64,000 nucleotides of DNA from Lentisphaerae bacterium GWF2_44_16 (lineage in GTDB: Bacteria > Verrucomicrobiota > Lentisphaeria > Victivallales > GWF2-45-14). A program made the position numbers and the translations under genes. Position 1 is the stretch's first letter, and each line of letters opens with the position of its first letter. This document shows positions 51,241 through 59,024 of this stretch, one piece after another. The notes below the pieces were generated by a model. The model searched no databases, was not told the origin of the DNA, and saw only the letters and a program-made list of their open reading frames with translations. The stretch lies in contig MHBF01000077.1 in the NCBI GenBank assembly GCA_001803225.1, forward strand, positions 1 to 64,000. The letters are read 5' to 3'.

Positions 51241-53319
51241 ATGACTGCTGGCTTATCCCTCCTTTCCCTTATTACGGCTATAATTTCCCTTCTTTTCGCG
51301 GCGGCTGTTGCGGCGATGGCATTCAAGCGTTTTAAATTTCCTTATACTATAGGGCTGGTCATTTTAGGAATTATTCTAGCGGCGCTGGCTTACAATTTTG
51401 AGTTTTTTGAACCTCTTCGACAGTTCACCCTGACCCCTCAGCTTATATTATATATTCTGCTGCCGACATTGATTTTTGAAGCATCCCTTAACATAGACAG
51501 CCGCCTGCTCATCAAAAATATAGTGCCTGTTCTGATGCTCGCGGCCCCCGGCCTTGTGATATCCACGTTCATAGTGGGGATAATGGTTAAATTCATGACC
51601 CCGCTCGGGCTTGGTGGCGCAATGCTTTTCGGCGCGCTTATTTCAGCGACAGACCCTGTTGCCGTGATAACCCTTTTTAAAGACGTAGGCGCGCCTAAAC
51701 GTCTGACAATGCTGGTTGACGGCGAAAGCCTTTTCAATGATGCCACCGCCATAGTGATGTTCAATATTGTCATGGGCATGATAGTTTCAGGGGCGGCTTT
51801 CAGCATGGGGACTTTTTTCAAGGGCTCATGCGATTTTGCCCTTATCTTTCTGGGAGGTGTTTTCATCGGAGCGCTTATAGGATGTATCATGATACAGATA
51901 ATGAAATTTACCAAAGATGATCCTATGCTGGAACTGGCGTTTTCCGTTATTGCGGCCTATACATCATTTATAGTCGCTGACCGTTGCTTTGGAGTTTCCG
52001 GTGTCATGTCTTCCATGGGCGCGGGTATTGTCTTCAGCTGGTACGGGACAACGCGTTTTACCGCCGAGGTAAGGGAATATCTCAAAAAATTCTGGGAATT
52101 TGCCGTATTTGTCGCGAACACCTTTATTTTCCTGCTTCTGGGACTGACCGAAAAAGTAATGTTTTTCGACATCGGAAAAAGCAAAGGGATTTTTCTTTAT
52201 ATACTTTTTGCCATTATAGCGGTGCTTGTTTCCAGGATTGTCGTAGTTTTCGGATTGTGTCCACTGATAGGGATGATGAAAAACCAGAAAAAGATAAGCA
52301 TTCAGTACCAGACAGTACTTTTCTGGGGAGGGCTCCGTGGAGGAGTGCCGCTTGCTCTTGTCCTCAGCATTCCGGTTTCATTCGCGAACCGCGATATGCT
52401 GATAGGGCTTACGCTCGGAATAGTTCTTTTCACTCTGCTTATACAGGGAACCAGCATGAATTTTCTGATAAGGCTGCTCAAGCTGGACAAACCGGGAACT
52501 TTTGAAAAAATGCTGAGTCTCCAAGCCGTCATTTCGTCAAAGCGCAAAGTAATGGAAGTTATTTCCAATCTTGAAAAGACAGGGCATTTTTCAGACGATA
52601 CCGTCAGCGTTGTGCGCGATAAATACGCCGCGGAAATTTTAGATTCCCTCAAGGAGCTTGAGGACTTAAGGGATAACCCTGAAAATGCCTCCACTGTAAG
52701 GCAGATAATATGGTCCGAAACCCTGAACGTCAAACGCAACACATATCATGGTCTTTTTGACAGAGGCATTATTCAGGAAACGGTTTTCCGCGAACTTGAA
52801 CACAGCCTTAATTCACAGCAGGAAAGCATTACCGCAAACAATATCCCTCCCAAAGTCATCATTGAGCTTATCCCTCCGGAAGTGAAGTTTGAGAAGTTTA
52901 TATTAAAGTTGCTGAAGTTGGTTTTTCCAGAGGGAAAACTGCTTCGCCTGCATTATGCCAAAGCACTGATTATAAACCTTGAAGAAGCCATAGCGCTGGT
53001 TATAGCGGTAAAGGACATCAATGCCCTGCTGGATGATGTTTCCAGGTTATACAGGGAACACTCTGTCGCGCTCAATGAATGCAGGGATTTCTACAAGGAC
53101 GTTCACGACAAATCCATAGCGCATATTGAAAAGATTGAGAAATCATATCCGGAATATGCCGACCAGGTCAAGACCAGAGTTCTGAGGCAAGTCGGCTTCG
53201 ACACCGAACTTAAAACCATGAAGGAAATGGTTGAAAAAGGAAAGTTGCCGGAAAGCGTCTGCTCCGAAATGGAAGCCGAATACGAGCGTAAAATTATTGA
53301 AAACAGAAAAGCTGTGTGA
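51241..53319 (+). CDS. Na+/H+ antiporter of the CPA1 (NhaP/NHE) type
   Basis: 692 aa. Residues about 1-415 are a 12-13 helix antiporter domain with the family signatures GALISATDPVAVITLFKDVGAPKRLTMLVDGESLFNDATAIV and FWGGLRGGVPLALVLSIP. Residues about 420-692 are a long cytoplasmic helical region, as in eukaryote-like NHE/SOS1 relatives, with no recognised nucleotide-binding domain. It exchanges Na+ or K+ for protons at the inner membrane. ATG 51241 is favoured over 51223 because TGAGGTG lies seven bases upstream of it. Confidence 0.9.
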   Translation: MTAGLSLLSLITAIISLLFAAAVAAMAFKRFKFPYTIGLVILGIILAALAYNFEFFEPLRQFTLTPQLILYILLPTLIFEASLNIDSRLLIKNIVPVLMLAAPGLVISTFIVGIMVKFMTPLGLGGAMLFGALISATDPVAVITLFKDVGAPKRLTMLVDGESLFNDATAIVMFNIVMGMIVSGAAFSMGTFFKGSCDFALIFLGGVFIGALIGCIMIQIMKFTKDDPMLELAFSVIAAYTSFIVADRCFGVSGVMSSMGAGIVFSWYGTTRFTAEVREYLKKFWEFAVFVANTFIFLLLGLTEKVMFFDIGKSKGIFLYILFAIIAVLVSRIVVVFGLCPLIGMMKNQKKISIQYQTVLFWGGLRGGVPLALVLSIPVSFANRDMLIGLTLGIVLFTLLIQGTSMNFLIRLLKLDKPGTFEKMLSLQAVISSKRKVMEVISNLEKTGHFSDDTVSVVRDKYAAEILDSLKELEDLRDNPENASTVRQIIWSETLNVKRNTYHGLFDRGIIQETVFRELEHSLNSQQESITANNIPPKVIIELIPPEVKFEKFILKLLKLVFPEGKLLRLHYAKALIINLEEAIALVIAVKDINALLDDVSRLYREHSVALNECRDFYKDVHDKSIAHIEKIEKSYPEYADQVKTRVLRQVGFDTELKTMKEMVEKGKLPESVCSEMEAEYERKIIENRKAV

Positions 53320-53324
53320 CTGAT

Positions 53325-55049
53325 TTATTCCGGTATTCGGCATAAAAGCATATTCAGACCGAGAAATTTGGCTTTAGGAAAGGAAACGGCCCTCTCGGAA
53401 AGTACAGTTACTTTATCAAGGCTTTTTATAAGGTCTTCATTTCTGATTGCCCTGTAATTTTTTGAAAGTATCAGAGCGAAGGATTTCACTTTTCTGTCTT
53501 TCAGCAGTTTCACAAGCCCTTCAAGATTTTTTCCGGGATTCACCATGAGTATTTTCTTCCTGAAAAATATGGAAGAAAGCTCTTCCGGCAGCCAGAAAAC
53601 ATCAGTAACTATTACTTCGCTGTCCAGAGAATTTACAGAAGCGAGTATTTTTTCCGAACAATCCTTTTTGTAGAAAAGATCGCGTATTCCGCAAAATTGT
53701 ACAGCACAACTCAACATGAGAAGCCAGATACAGACGGATATGAAAAACACCCTCTCCCTTCTGTCAATGAAAAACGCCGCTGTTTCTTTTGCCGCATAAA
53801 GGCAGAGCGGGATAAGCAGAGGATAGAGAAAAAGAAAATGCCTCGGCCCCCATATTATCCCTATGTCTTTCTGATTCACCAGAAGGCATGTAATGACAGA
53901 AAAAAACAGGCAAATTATGGAAAGCATTTTAAGCGGCATTTTATCGGAGTACAGGAACGCGCCCGCCGAAACGGCGGCGATGAGAATAAAGGGCGTTGAC
54001 GGTATCAGGGATTGCGTGAACAGCGTATCAAAGACAGGATTGGAACTCCTGTAGAGAAATATTGTCAGAAATGTTCCTCCAGCGCAGGACAGGGAAAGAA
54101 ACAGGGATTTTGTTTTCAGCCCTGACTTGAAGTCCCTGAATGCCATGCCGGAGATACAGCACAGCGCGAACGGCAACGCCGTAATCAGTGCCATATACGG
54201 ATTGACGCCGCCAGGACTGAAACGGAAAATATAAACATAGAAATTACTGAGTTTGTTCAGAAAAAATTCTATAAAAGGGGCCCCGCCGCCTTCCATTGAA
54301 ATATAGACGGCTGAATGAATGCCCATAAAATATCCGTATATATCTTTCTGTATCATCCACAGCGGCAGCATCACAAACAGCCAGCCCGCGGCATACAGGG
54401 ATGTTTTTTCCTTGTTGCGGGTGCAGATGAAATACGCGCAGGCAATGGAGAAAAACATTATGTATGCCTCTTCCCTGAACACTGCCGAAAGCCCCGTAAG
54501 AATACCGGCAAACAGAATATATTTTTTCTGAGCTCGCAGGAGAAGCAGTATTCCGGCAGTACAGAGAAAAACGCTTAAAGTATGTTCCCAGAAAGTAAAT
54601 GCATAAAAGAAAAGAGGAGTGCAGAATGCCGCCGCCGCAAGTCCGCAGAGGAAAAGTTTTTCGATGTCCAGTTTTTTTGTGAGCATGAAGAGCAGGATGA
54701 AAATCCCGATTGCCGAGATAAGCGGTATGAAATATATTCCGGCAGTCCCCGCCGCCTTGTAAAAAAATGAGGATATGTATGGCAAATAAAAAGGATAAAA
54801 CGAATAGACGCCATTGTCCAGTTTTTTGAAATGATGTCCGCAGTAAGGGAAATATTTATATTCAGGGTCAATATCTTCCGCCGGATAATTTATGCGTATT
54901 TCATTGAAGGAGCTTATATTCTGCGTCTGTATGAATTTATTCCCCTCGTCGCTTGTCCAGAAAACATCCTTGGGCAGACAGCATTGTACCAAAAGGTATA
55001 GCGAGGCCGTTATCGCGATGAGTAAATATATTACTGTCTGATTTTTCAT
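53325..55049 (-). CDS. Polytopic membrane protein, glycosyltransferase GT-C-like
   Basis: 574 aa, about eleven hydrophobic helices. An acidic pair after the first helix (KDVFWTSDEGNKFIQTQNI) and a long periplasmic loop before helix 2 resemble GT39/GT83-type enzymes, and the C-terminal ~120 residues form a soluble exported domain. The match is weaker than for the 42998 gene, so a glycosyltransferase function is probable but not certain. It converges on the antiporter gene with six bases between. Confidence 0.68.
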   Translation of the reverse strand: MKNQTVIYLLIAITASLYLLVQCCLPKDVFWTSDEGNKFIQTQNISSFNEIRINYPAEDIDPEYKYFPYCGHHFKKLDNGVYSFYPFYLPYISSFFYKAAGTAGIYFIPLISAIGIFILLFMLTKKLDIEKLFLCGLAAAAFCTPLFFYAFTFWEHTLSVFLCTAGILLLLRAQKKYILFAGILTGLSAVFREEAYIMFFSIACAYFICTRNKEKTSLYAAGWLFVMLPLWMIQKDIYGYFMGIHSAVYISMEGGGAPFIEFFLNKLSNFYVYIFRFSPGGVNPYMALITALPFALCCISGMAFRDFKSGLKTKSLFLSLSCAGGTFLTIFLYRSSNPVFDTLFTQSLIPSTPFILIAAVSAGAFLYSDKMPLKMLSIICLFFSVITCLLVNQKDIGIIWGPRHFLFLYPLLIPLCLYAAKETAAFFIDRRERVFFISVCIWLLMLSCAVQFCGIRDLFYKKDCSEKILASVNSLDSEVIVTDVFWLPEELSSIFFRKKILMVNPGKNLEGLVKLLKDRKVKSFALILSKNYRAIRNEDLIKSLDKVTVLSERAVSFPKAKFLGLNMLLCRIPE

Positions 55050-55185
55050 TGCCTGTCTCCCTCTGAGAATCTAAGATGGATTTACTTTTTTTCAAACAAG
55101 AACGTGAACGCAAAGGCGCAAAGTGCGCATATGAAAAACCTGAAAAGGAATTCCATAAATGATGCCACTGCGTCAGATTCTATTT

Positions 55186-55371
55186 CTACAGATACTTTTT
55201 ATAAGGGCATTTCCGGCAGAGATAGTTTTGCATGTTTTTCTTTTCATCCCGGTATACGGCTTCCTGAAGCAGGCCCATTATTTTCGTGTGTATGGAGATG
55301 GTCGCTCCCTGTTCATCCATACGGTGTTCAAGTTTTTCAAACCTTTCTTCAATCCTGTTCAATGTGCTCAA
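55186..55371 (-). CDS. Small coiled-coil protein
   Basis: 61 aa. TTG start at 55371 overlapping the stop of a 13-codon frame that begins MSKEKKSLTLRDH (ATG 55409, with GAGGAG upstream). The product starts with a coiled coil (LNRIEERFEKLEHRMDEQGATISIHTKIMGLLQEAV) and ends with a CRKCPYKKYL tail. Resembles small phage-type coiled-coil proteins in style, but no family is recognised. Either a coupled small gene or a single gene with a frameshift near 55371. No opposing frame looks better. Confidence 0.45.
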   Translation of the reverse strand: MSTLNRIEERFEKLEHRMDEQGATISIHTKIMGLLQEAVYRDEKKNMQNYLCRKCPYKKYL

Positions 55372-55485
55372 TGATCCCGGAGCGTAAGTGATTTCTTTTC
55401 TTTGCTCATGCCTGCTGTTCTCCTCATTTCGTTGTTAACATTCCCGGAGAACGCCCCATAAAAAAAGGCGTGCCCCAATCGCACT

Positions 55486-55591
55486 CGATTCGAGGTAGTA
55501 GCATACCTGATAAAGGAATACGGCGAGACACGCCAATTCTGACGTGCCAGAGACATGTTTCCTTTATCAGAAAGCGCTACTTTTCGAATCG
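55486..55591. repeat. Long imperfect inverted repeat (33-bp arms)
   Basis: The left arm 55486-55518 and right arm 55559-55591 pair as CGATTCGA/TCGAATCG at the outside, GTAGC/GCTAC in the middle and CTGATAAAGGAA/TTCCTTTATCAG at the inside. The 40-base centre contains its own small dyad GGCG AGACA CGCC. There is no transposase frame. It could be a miniature inverted-repeat element, a structured RNA or a relic insertion. A separate perfect palindrome TTGCCA A TGGCAA lies at 55599-55611. Confidence 0.7.
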
Positions 55592-55611
55592 AAACATTTT
55601 GCCAATGGCAA

Positions 55612-55729
55612 GAAAATCTAAAAATTTTTAAAACCCGTTTTTAATCTATAAAAACCTCTTTTGTTTGATCTTAATATAACGCCCTAAAGTCTGTTTTACA
55701 GACCTCTGTAAAATTATCTTCTCTTTGCG
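55612..55729. other. AT-rich gene-free tail of the repeat region
   Basis: Together with the inverted repeat this completes a gap of over 300 bases between the small coiled-coil gene and the 55730 gene. It is T/A-rich with no reading frame or clear signal that I can support. Confidence 0.4.
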
Positions 55730-56302
55730 TTACCGCAGATATTTTCCAACATCTGTAATATCAATCCTGTTCTTCTCGTAGTCATAAGTCTGCCCTTCTT
55801 TCTTGTACCATTCCTTCCACTGATTGATTATTGACTGCTGCGCGTCTTTCGGAGCTATGAAAACCATACAGGTAGACATATGCGTCATGAAAAACGGTAT
55901 TACTCTCTCCGTCTCATCATCAAGATAAAGATGTCCTCTGCGCCGTTCGTCAGTTATTTTTCTCTTTGTCGGCGCGAAAAAATTTTTACCGGTCAGATGC
56001 CGTAAGCTCCGTATGCAGACTATAACATGATAAGTGTCCGGTTTTGATTTGGGCTCTTCTATGGATCCTCCATCATATCTTTTATCATTTACCACATGCA
56101 ATTCCTGAATTAATAATTCTACGGCAAATTTGGGATTTTTATACAGAATTTTCATTTCATCCATGAATTCGTCAAGATATCCGCTTTTAGTCATGAGTAT
56201 TTTGATTGTATTTTTAATATCATTGTTGACCGAGTCTTCTGTATACCCGACTACAGACAGTAAAATAAATAAAACTAATAATAAAGAATGCTTTGCTCTC
56301 AT
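55730..56302 (-). CDS. Secreted protein of unknown function
   Basis: 190 aa with a signal peptide (RAKHSLLLVLFILLSVVGY). The mature part is mainly helical. The segment CIRSLRHLTGKNFFAPT followed later by INQWKEWYKKEG resembles a short motif pair found in secreted HEAT-like hypothetical proteins of Planctomycetes and relatives, but no function follows from it. Its start overlaps the stop of the upstream gene by four bases (ATGA, 56299-56302), so the two are one operon. Confidence 0.72.
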   Translation of the reverse strand: MRAKHSLLLVLFILLSVVGYTEDSVNNDIKNTIKILMTKSGYLDEFMDEMKILYKNPKFAVELLIQELHVVNDKRYDGGSIEEPKSKPDTYHVIVCIRSLRHLTGKNFFAPTKRKITDERRRGHLYLDDETERVIPFFMTHMSTCMVFIAPKDAQQSIINQWKEWYKKEGQTYDYEKNRIDITDVGKYLR

Positions 56303-57351
56303 GGTTTATTTTCCTTTTTGTAGATCTTTATTTGAATTCTGCTTCCTTTCCCCGAATCGCTTTTTGGGGAAGTATTAATAAATGGACCAAATACTTTGGT
56401 TGGTTGAGCACTTTCCGGCACCGTTCCCACTGGATTTATCGGTTGCGGTATAGGTTTTCTGTCCGGATTGTAAAAGTAATAATGCTTTTCCTTTTCACTT
56501 GTCGAATTCCCCATTTTCCAGGCGGCATCCTGGCTTTCTTTCCATGCTTTCTTCGAAATAGGGTCATCAGGAATTGGCTGGGTTTTATAGGTTTTTTCGC
56601 CGCGTTCCGATATTTCCCCTATGGCGGCACGGGCTTTTTGCAACTCCTTTACCGAGGCAGGATCGGGTTTTCCATCCCTTCCCTTCTGCGGACGCAGGCT
56701 CGCGCTTTCGGAATAAATCACATGGGCGGCATTGTCGACGCGCGTCTCAATCGCGGTTTTCTGTTTTTTCAGTGCTTCATTTTCCCTTCTGTATTTTGCG
56801 GCATTTTCCGGGGACGTGCTTTTATCTTTTATGAGGGCTTCATTTTTCCTGATTTTTGCAAGGACATTGTCGTATTGTTTTCTCATGGAAGAATTTCCCG
56901 ACGCAGATGTTTTCGGAGCGGGAGCTCCATAACTGATATTATTTATAATGCCATGTTTCATCATGGCTTCTACCTTTTCCTTCTTTCTTGCCTCTTTTCG
57001 TCTGCGGGAAGCTGCCTCAAGCTGCTCATCCGTTTTGTCGGGGTGTTCGCCATAATAGAAACCAAAGCGGCATTTTTTCAGCGGATGTCTTTCGTAATCC
57101 CTGAAGGGAACAGGCATACAGCCGCAAACCGGCATGATTTCATTTTTCAGACAATTCTGCATGAGAGCCTTGATATCCATTCCCATTTGAGAGGCTACCT
57201 CGAAAACAGCCGCGCTCTTTTCCATACATTCCGCTTTACCGCAACGTTCACCGGGATAAAGCTTTGCGATGCCGCTTTCAATTTTCTGTTTTTTGCTGTC
57301 TGCTGAAAGTTTCGCTATGAAACCGTCCACATTCAATTCATTTCCATTCAT
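56299..57351 (-). CDS. Unrecognised Lys-rich protein with N-terminal Cys cluster
   Basis: 350 aa from ATG 57351 (AAAGGT well spaced; ATG 57390 lies inside a palindrome). No signal peptide. The N-terminal ~110 residues contain GERCGKAEC, NCLKNEIMPVCGCMPVPF and KKCRFGFYYG, a spaced Cys set that could bind metal. Residues about 120-240 are charged and helical (RRRKEARKKEKVEAMMKHG, AAKYRRENEALKKQKTAIE). The C-terminus is Pro-rich and low complexity. Such layouts occur in polymorphic effector proteins, but no toxin domain can be seen, so no function is claimed. It is translationally coupled to the secreted 55730 product. Confidence 0.7.
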   Translation of the reverse strand: MNGNELNVDGFIAKLSADSKKQKIESGIAKLYPGERCGKAECMEKSAAVFEVASQMGMDIKALMQNCLKNEIMPVCGCMPVPFRDYERHPLKKCRFGFYYGEHPDKTDEQLEAASRRRKEARKKEKVEAMMKHGIINNISYGAPAPKTSASGNSSMRKQYDNVLAKIRKNEALIKDKSTSPENAAKYRRENEALKKQKTAIETRVDNAAHVIYSESASLRPQKGRDGKPDPASVKELQKARAAIGEISERGEKTYKTQPIPDDPISKKAWKESQDAAWKMGNSTSEKEKHYYFYNPDRKPIPQPINPVGTVPESAQPTKVFGPFINTSPKSDSGKGSRIQIKIYKKENKP

Positions 57352-57373
57352 AATAAAGACCTTTCTTTTTGTT

Positions 57374-57390
57374 ATGCGCATCATGCGCAT
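57374..57390. promoter_or_regulatory. Double ATGCGCAT palindrome upstream of the 57351 start
   Basis: Two copies of the 8-bp palindrome ATGCGCAT (57374-57381, 57383-57390) one base apart, embedded in a larger dyad whose arms are TTTTTGTT on the left and AACAAAAG on the right. It begins 23 bases upstream of the ATG. Operator or mRNA-leader hairpin; no cognate regulator is evident. Confidence 0.5.
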
Positions 57391-57566
57391 TTAACAAAAG
57401 AAAAAGCGTCAAAGGGTGACGAAGCCCCGTTTGTTAATATAATCTAAAATATGATAGTGTATTGTATTAAGAAAAGCAAGTAAAAACGGCATAAAAAAGT
57501 GTGATAAATTCAGTAAAGAATGAAATATTTCCTTAAGCTTTTTTTATGTAAAAATTAAAATAATAC

Positions 57567-57605
57567 TTGCTTAATTTCAAAGATTTATATATAATTGTAT
57601 ACAAT
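57567..57605 (+). promoter_or_regulatory. Promoter overlapped by a GntR/FCD-type operator
   Basis: TTGCTT (57567-57572), 17-bp spacer, TATAAT (57590-57595). A perfect 12-bp palindrome ATTGTATACAAT (57594-57605) overlaps the last two bases of the -10. It has the form of operators bound by FadR/FCD-subfamily GntR repressors, one of which is encoded at 58362-59024, so autorepression by blocking the promoter is likely. Confidence 0.7.
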
Positions 57606-57637
57606 ATACAAATTTATCTGAAAGGAATTTGATTAAG

Positions 57638-58348
57638 ATGAATGAGCATCCGTTGACGCTTGCGGTGAAGGCAAGGTTTAAGGCATTACAGAAAACAAGA
57701 GTGCTTGCGTTCGGCTCATCGAATACAGAACATTTTCAGACGGGAATGCACTGGTTTGACATATTCGAGATGGGCATAAGAAATACCCACGGAAGAATAC
57801 ATCATTTCATAAACACGGGGATATCTGGGAACACCACGGCGAACCTGCTTGAACGTTTCGAGGATGACGCGGCGTTTTATAAGCCTCATATCGTTCTTAT
57901 AACAATCGGCGGAAACGACTGCAATCCTGATAAAAATATATCGGAAGAAGAATTTGTAAAGAATCTTCAGGTACTTTATCGCCGTTTTGCCAATATGGGT
58001 ACCGCGGTATTTTTTCAGACTTACTATTCACCTGATCCTGACCTGATTGAGACGGTGAGGCTGAAAAATTTTTACCGTTATACCGACATCGTAAGAAATA
58101 CGGCTTCGGCCCTGAATGTCGGACTCATAGATCATCTGGCGCGCTGGGAGCTTCTGCGCAAGGCGCATCCCGAACTTTATAAGCCTCTCATGCGCGACGG
58201 CTTTCACCTGAACAGCAAAGGGAACATGGTGGTAGGAATAGATATATGCAAATTTTTTGATCTGAAACCTGACGCGGACGAGCCGGAGTTCTGGAAAAAC
58301 GGGCTTGAAATAAGTAATCTGATGGATACTCTTATGTCCGGCAAATAG
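57638..58348 (+). CDS. SGNH/GDSL-family hydrolase
   Basis: 236 aa, cytoplasmic. All four SGNH blocks are visible: block I as FGSSNTEHFQ (nucleophile Ser in GSSN), Gly in NTGISGNTTANLLERF, Asn in ITIGGNDCNPD and Asp/His in DGFHLNSKGNM. It is an esterase/acetylesterase-type serine hydrolase; cytoplasmic members often deacetylate sugars. ATG 57638 is preferred to TTG 57629 because AAAGGA (57621-57626) is too close to the latter. It is cotranscribed with the GntR gene 13 bases downstream, which suggests a sugar-acid or acetyl-sugar theme. Confidence 0.9.
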   Translation: MNEHPLTLAVKARFKALQKTRVLAFGSSNTEHFQTGMHWFDIFEMGIRNTHGRIHHFINTGISGNTTANLLERFEDDAAFYKPHIVLITIGGNDCNPDKNISEEEFVKNLQVLYRRFANMGTAVFFQTYYSPDPDLIETVRLKNFYRYTDIVRNTASALNVGLIDHLARWELLRKAHPELYKPLMRDGFHLNSKGNMVVGIDICKFFDLKPDADEPEFWKNGLEISNLMDTLMSGK

Positions 58349-58361
58349 AGGAAGTTTCATT

Positions 58362-59024
58362 ATGTCAGGAATAAAGCATCTCTCACTGAGCGAAGAAGTT
58401 TACAGCCGCCTGATGAGAAAAATACTTGACGGTAATTTCACAGAGGGAAGCAGACTCCGCGAAGAAATTCTCTGCCGTGAACTAGGCGTCAGCCGCACTC
58501 CTGTAAGGGAGGCACTTATCCGTCTTGCCAGAGAGGGCGTTCTCGAACAGATACCAAGGCGCGGATGTGTGCTGAGAAAGCTTCCGCCTGAAGAAATAGA
58601 AGAGCTTCTCAGATACCGCTGTCTGCTTGAGTGCCTTGTTCTGAGAGAATATTTTGATCTGATAGACCGGGAAAAATGCCGCGCGCTGGACGCTAAACTG
58701 GATAAGGCCGTAAAAAAGGGAGAAAAGGAATTGCGCGGCGTTCTGCTTTCCGCAGATGAGGAACTGCATGAACTTATAACATTGTCCTGTCACAATTCCT
58801 TTCTTGCCAAAGAGCTTAAACGGGTTCAGCTTTTATGCCGTCCGTACAGGGTGTTGCGTTGCGCGGAAGCGGAGAATACCTCATCTATTCTGAAAGAACG
58901 GCAGCATATCATAAAGGCTGTTCTTTCAGGTGATGCCGGAAAAGCGGAAACTGCTCTTTCAACGCATTTTGAGAAAAGCAGACGTTATTATCTGAGAGAT
59001 AAAGGAACAAAAATTACTTCATGA
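58362..59024 (+). CDS. GntR-family regulator, FCD subfamily
   Basis: 220 aa. Winged helix at residues about 8-72 (LDGNFTEGSRLREEILCRELGVSRTPVREALIRLAREGVLEQIPRRGCVLR) and an all-helical FCD effector domain (LLRYRCLLECLVLREYF, DEELHELITLSCHNSFLAKEL, ERQHIIKAVLSGDAGKAETALSTHFEKS) with His/Asp positions typical for metal-assisted carboxylate binding. Probably represses its own operon through the palindrome at 57594-57605. Its 3' end overlaps the convergent kinase gene by 11 bases. Confidence 0.93.
   Translation: MSGIKHLSLSEEVYSRLMRKILDGNFTEGSRLREEILCRELGVSRTPVREALIRLAREGVLEQIPRRGCVLRKLPPEEIEELLRYRCLLECLVLREYFDLIDREKCRALDAKLDKAVKKGEKELRGVLLSADEELHELITLSCHNSFLAKELKRVQLLCRPYRVLRCAEAENTSSILKERQHIIKAVLSGDAGKAETALSTHFEKSRRYYLRDKGTKITS

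Noticed and set aside
55368-55556. Minus-strand 62-residue frame across the inverted repeat
   Set aside because: Most of it runs through the inverted-repeat DNA; only its last 13 codons (from ATG 55409) look like possible coding sequence linked to the small coiled-coil gene.
56293-57306. Plus-strand 337-residue open frame opposite the 56299-57351 gene
   Set aside because: Rich in Phe, Arg and Ile with no domain, no ribosome-binding site, and lying wholly antisense to a frame with a good start site and operon coupling.
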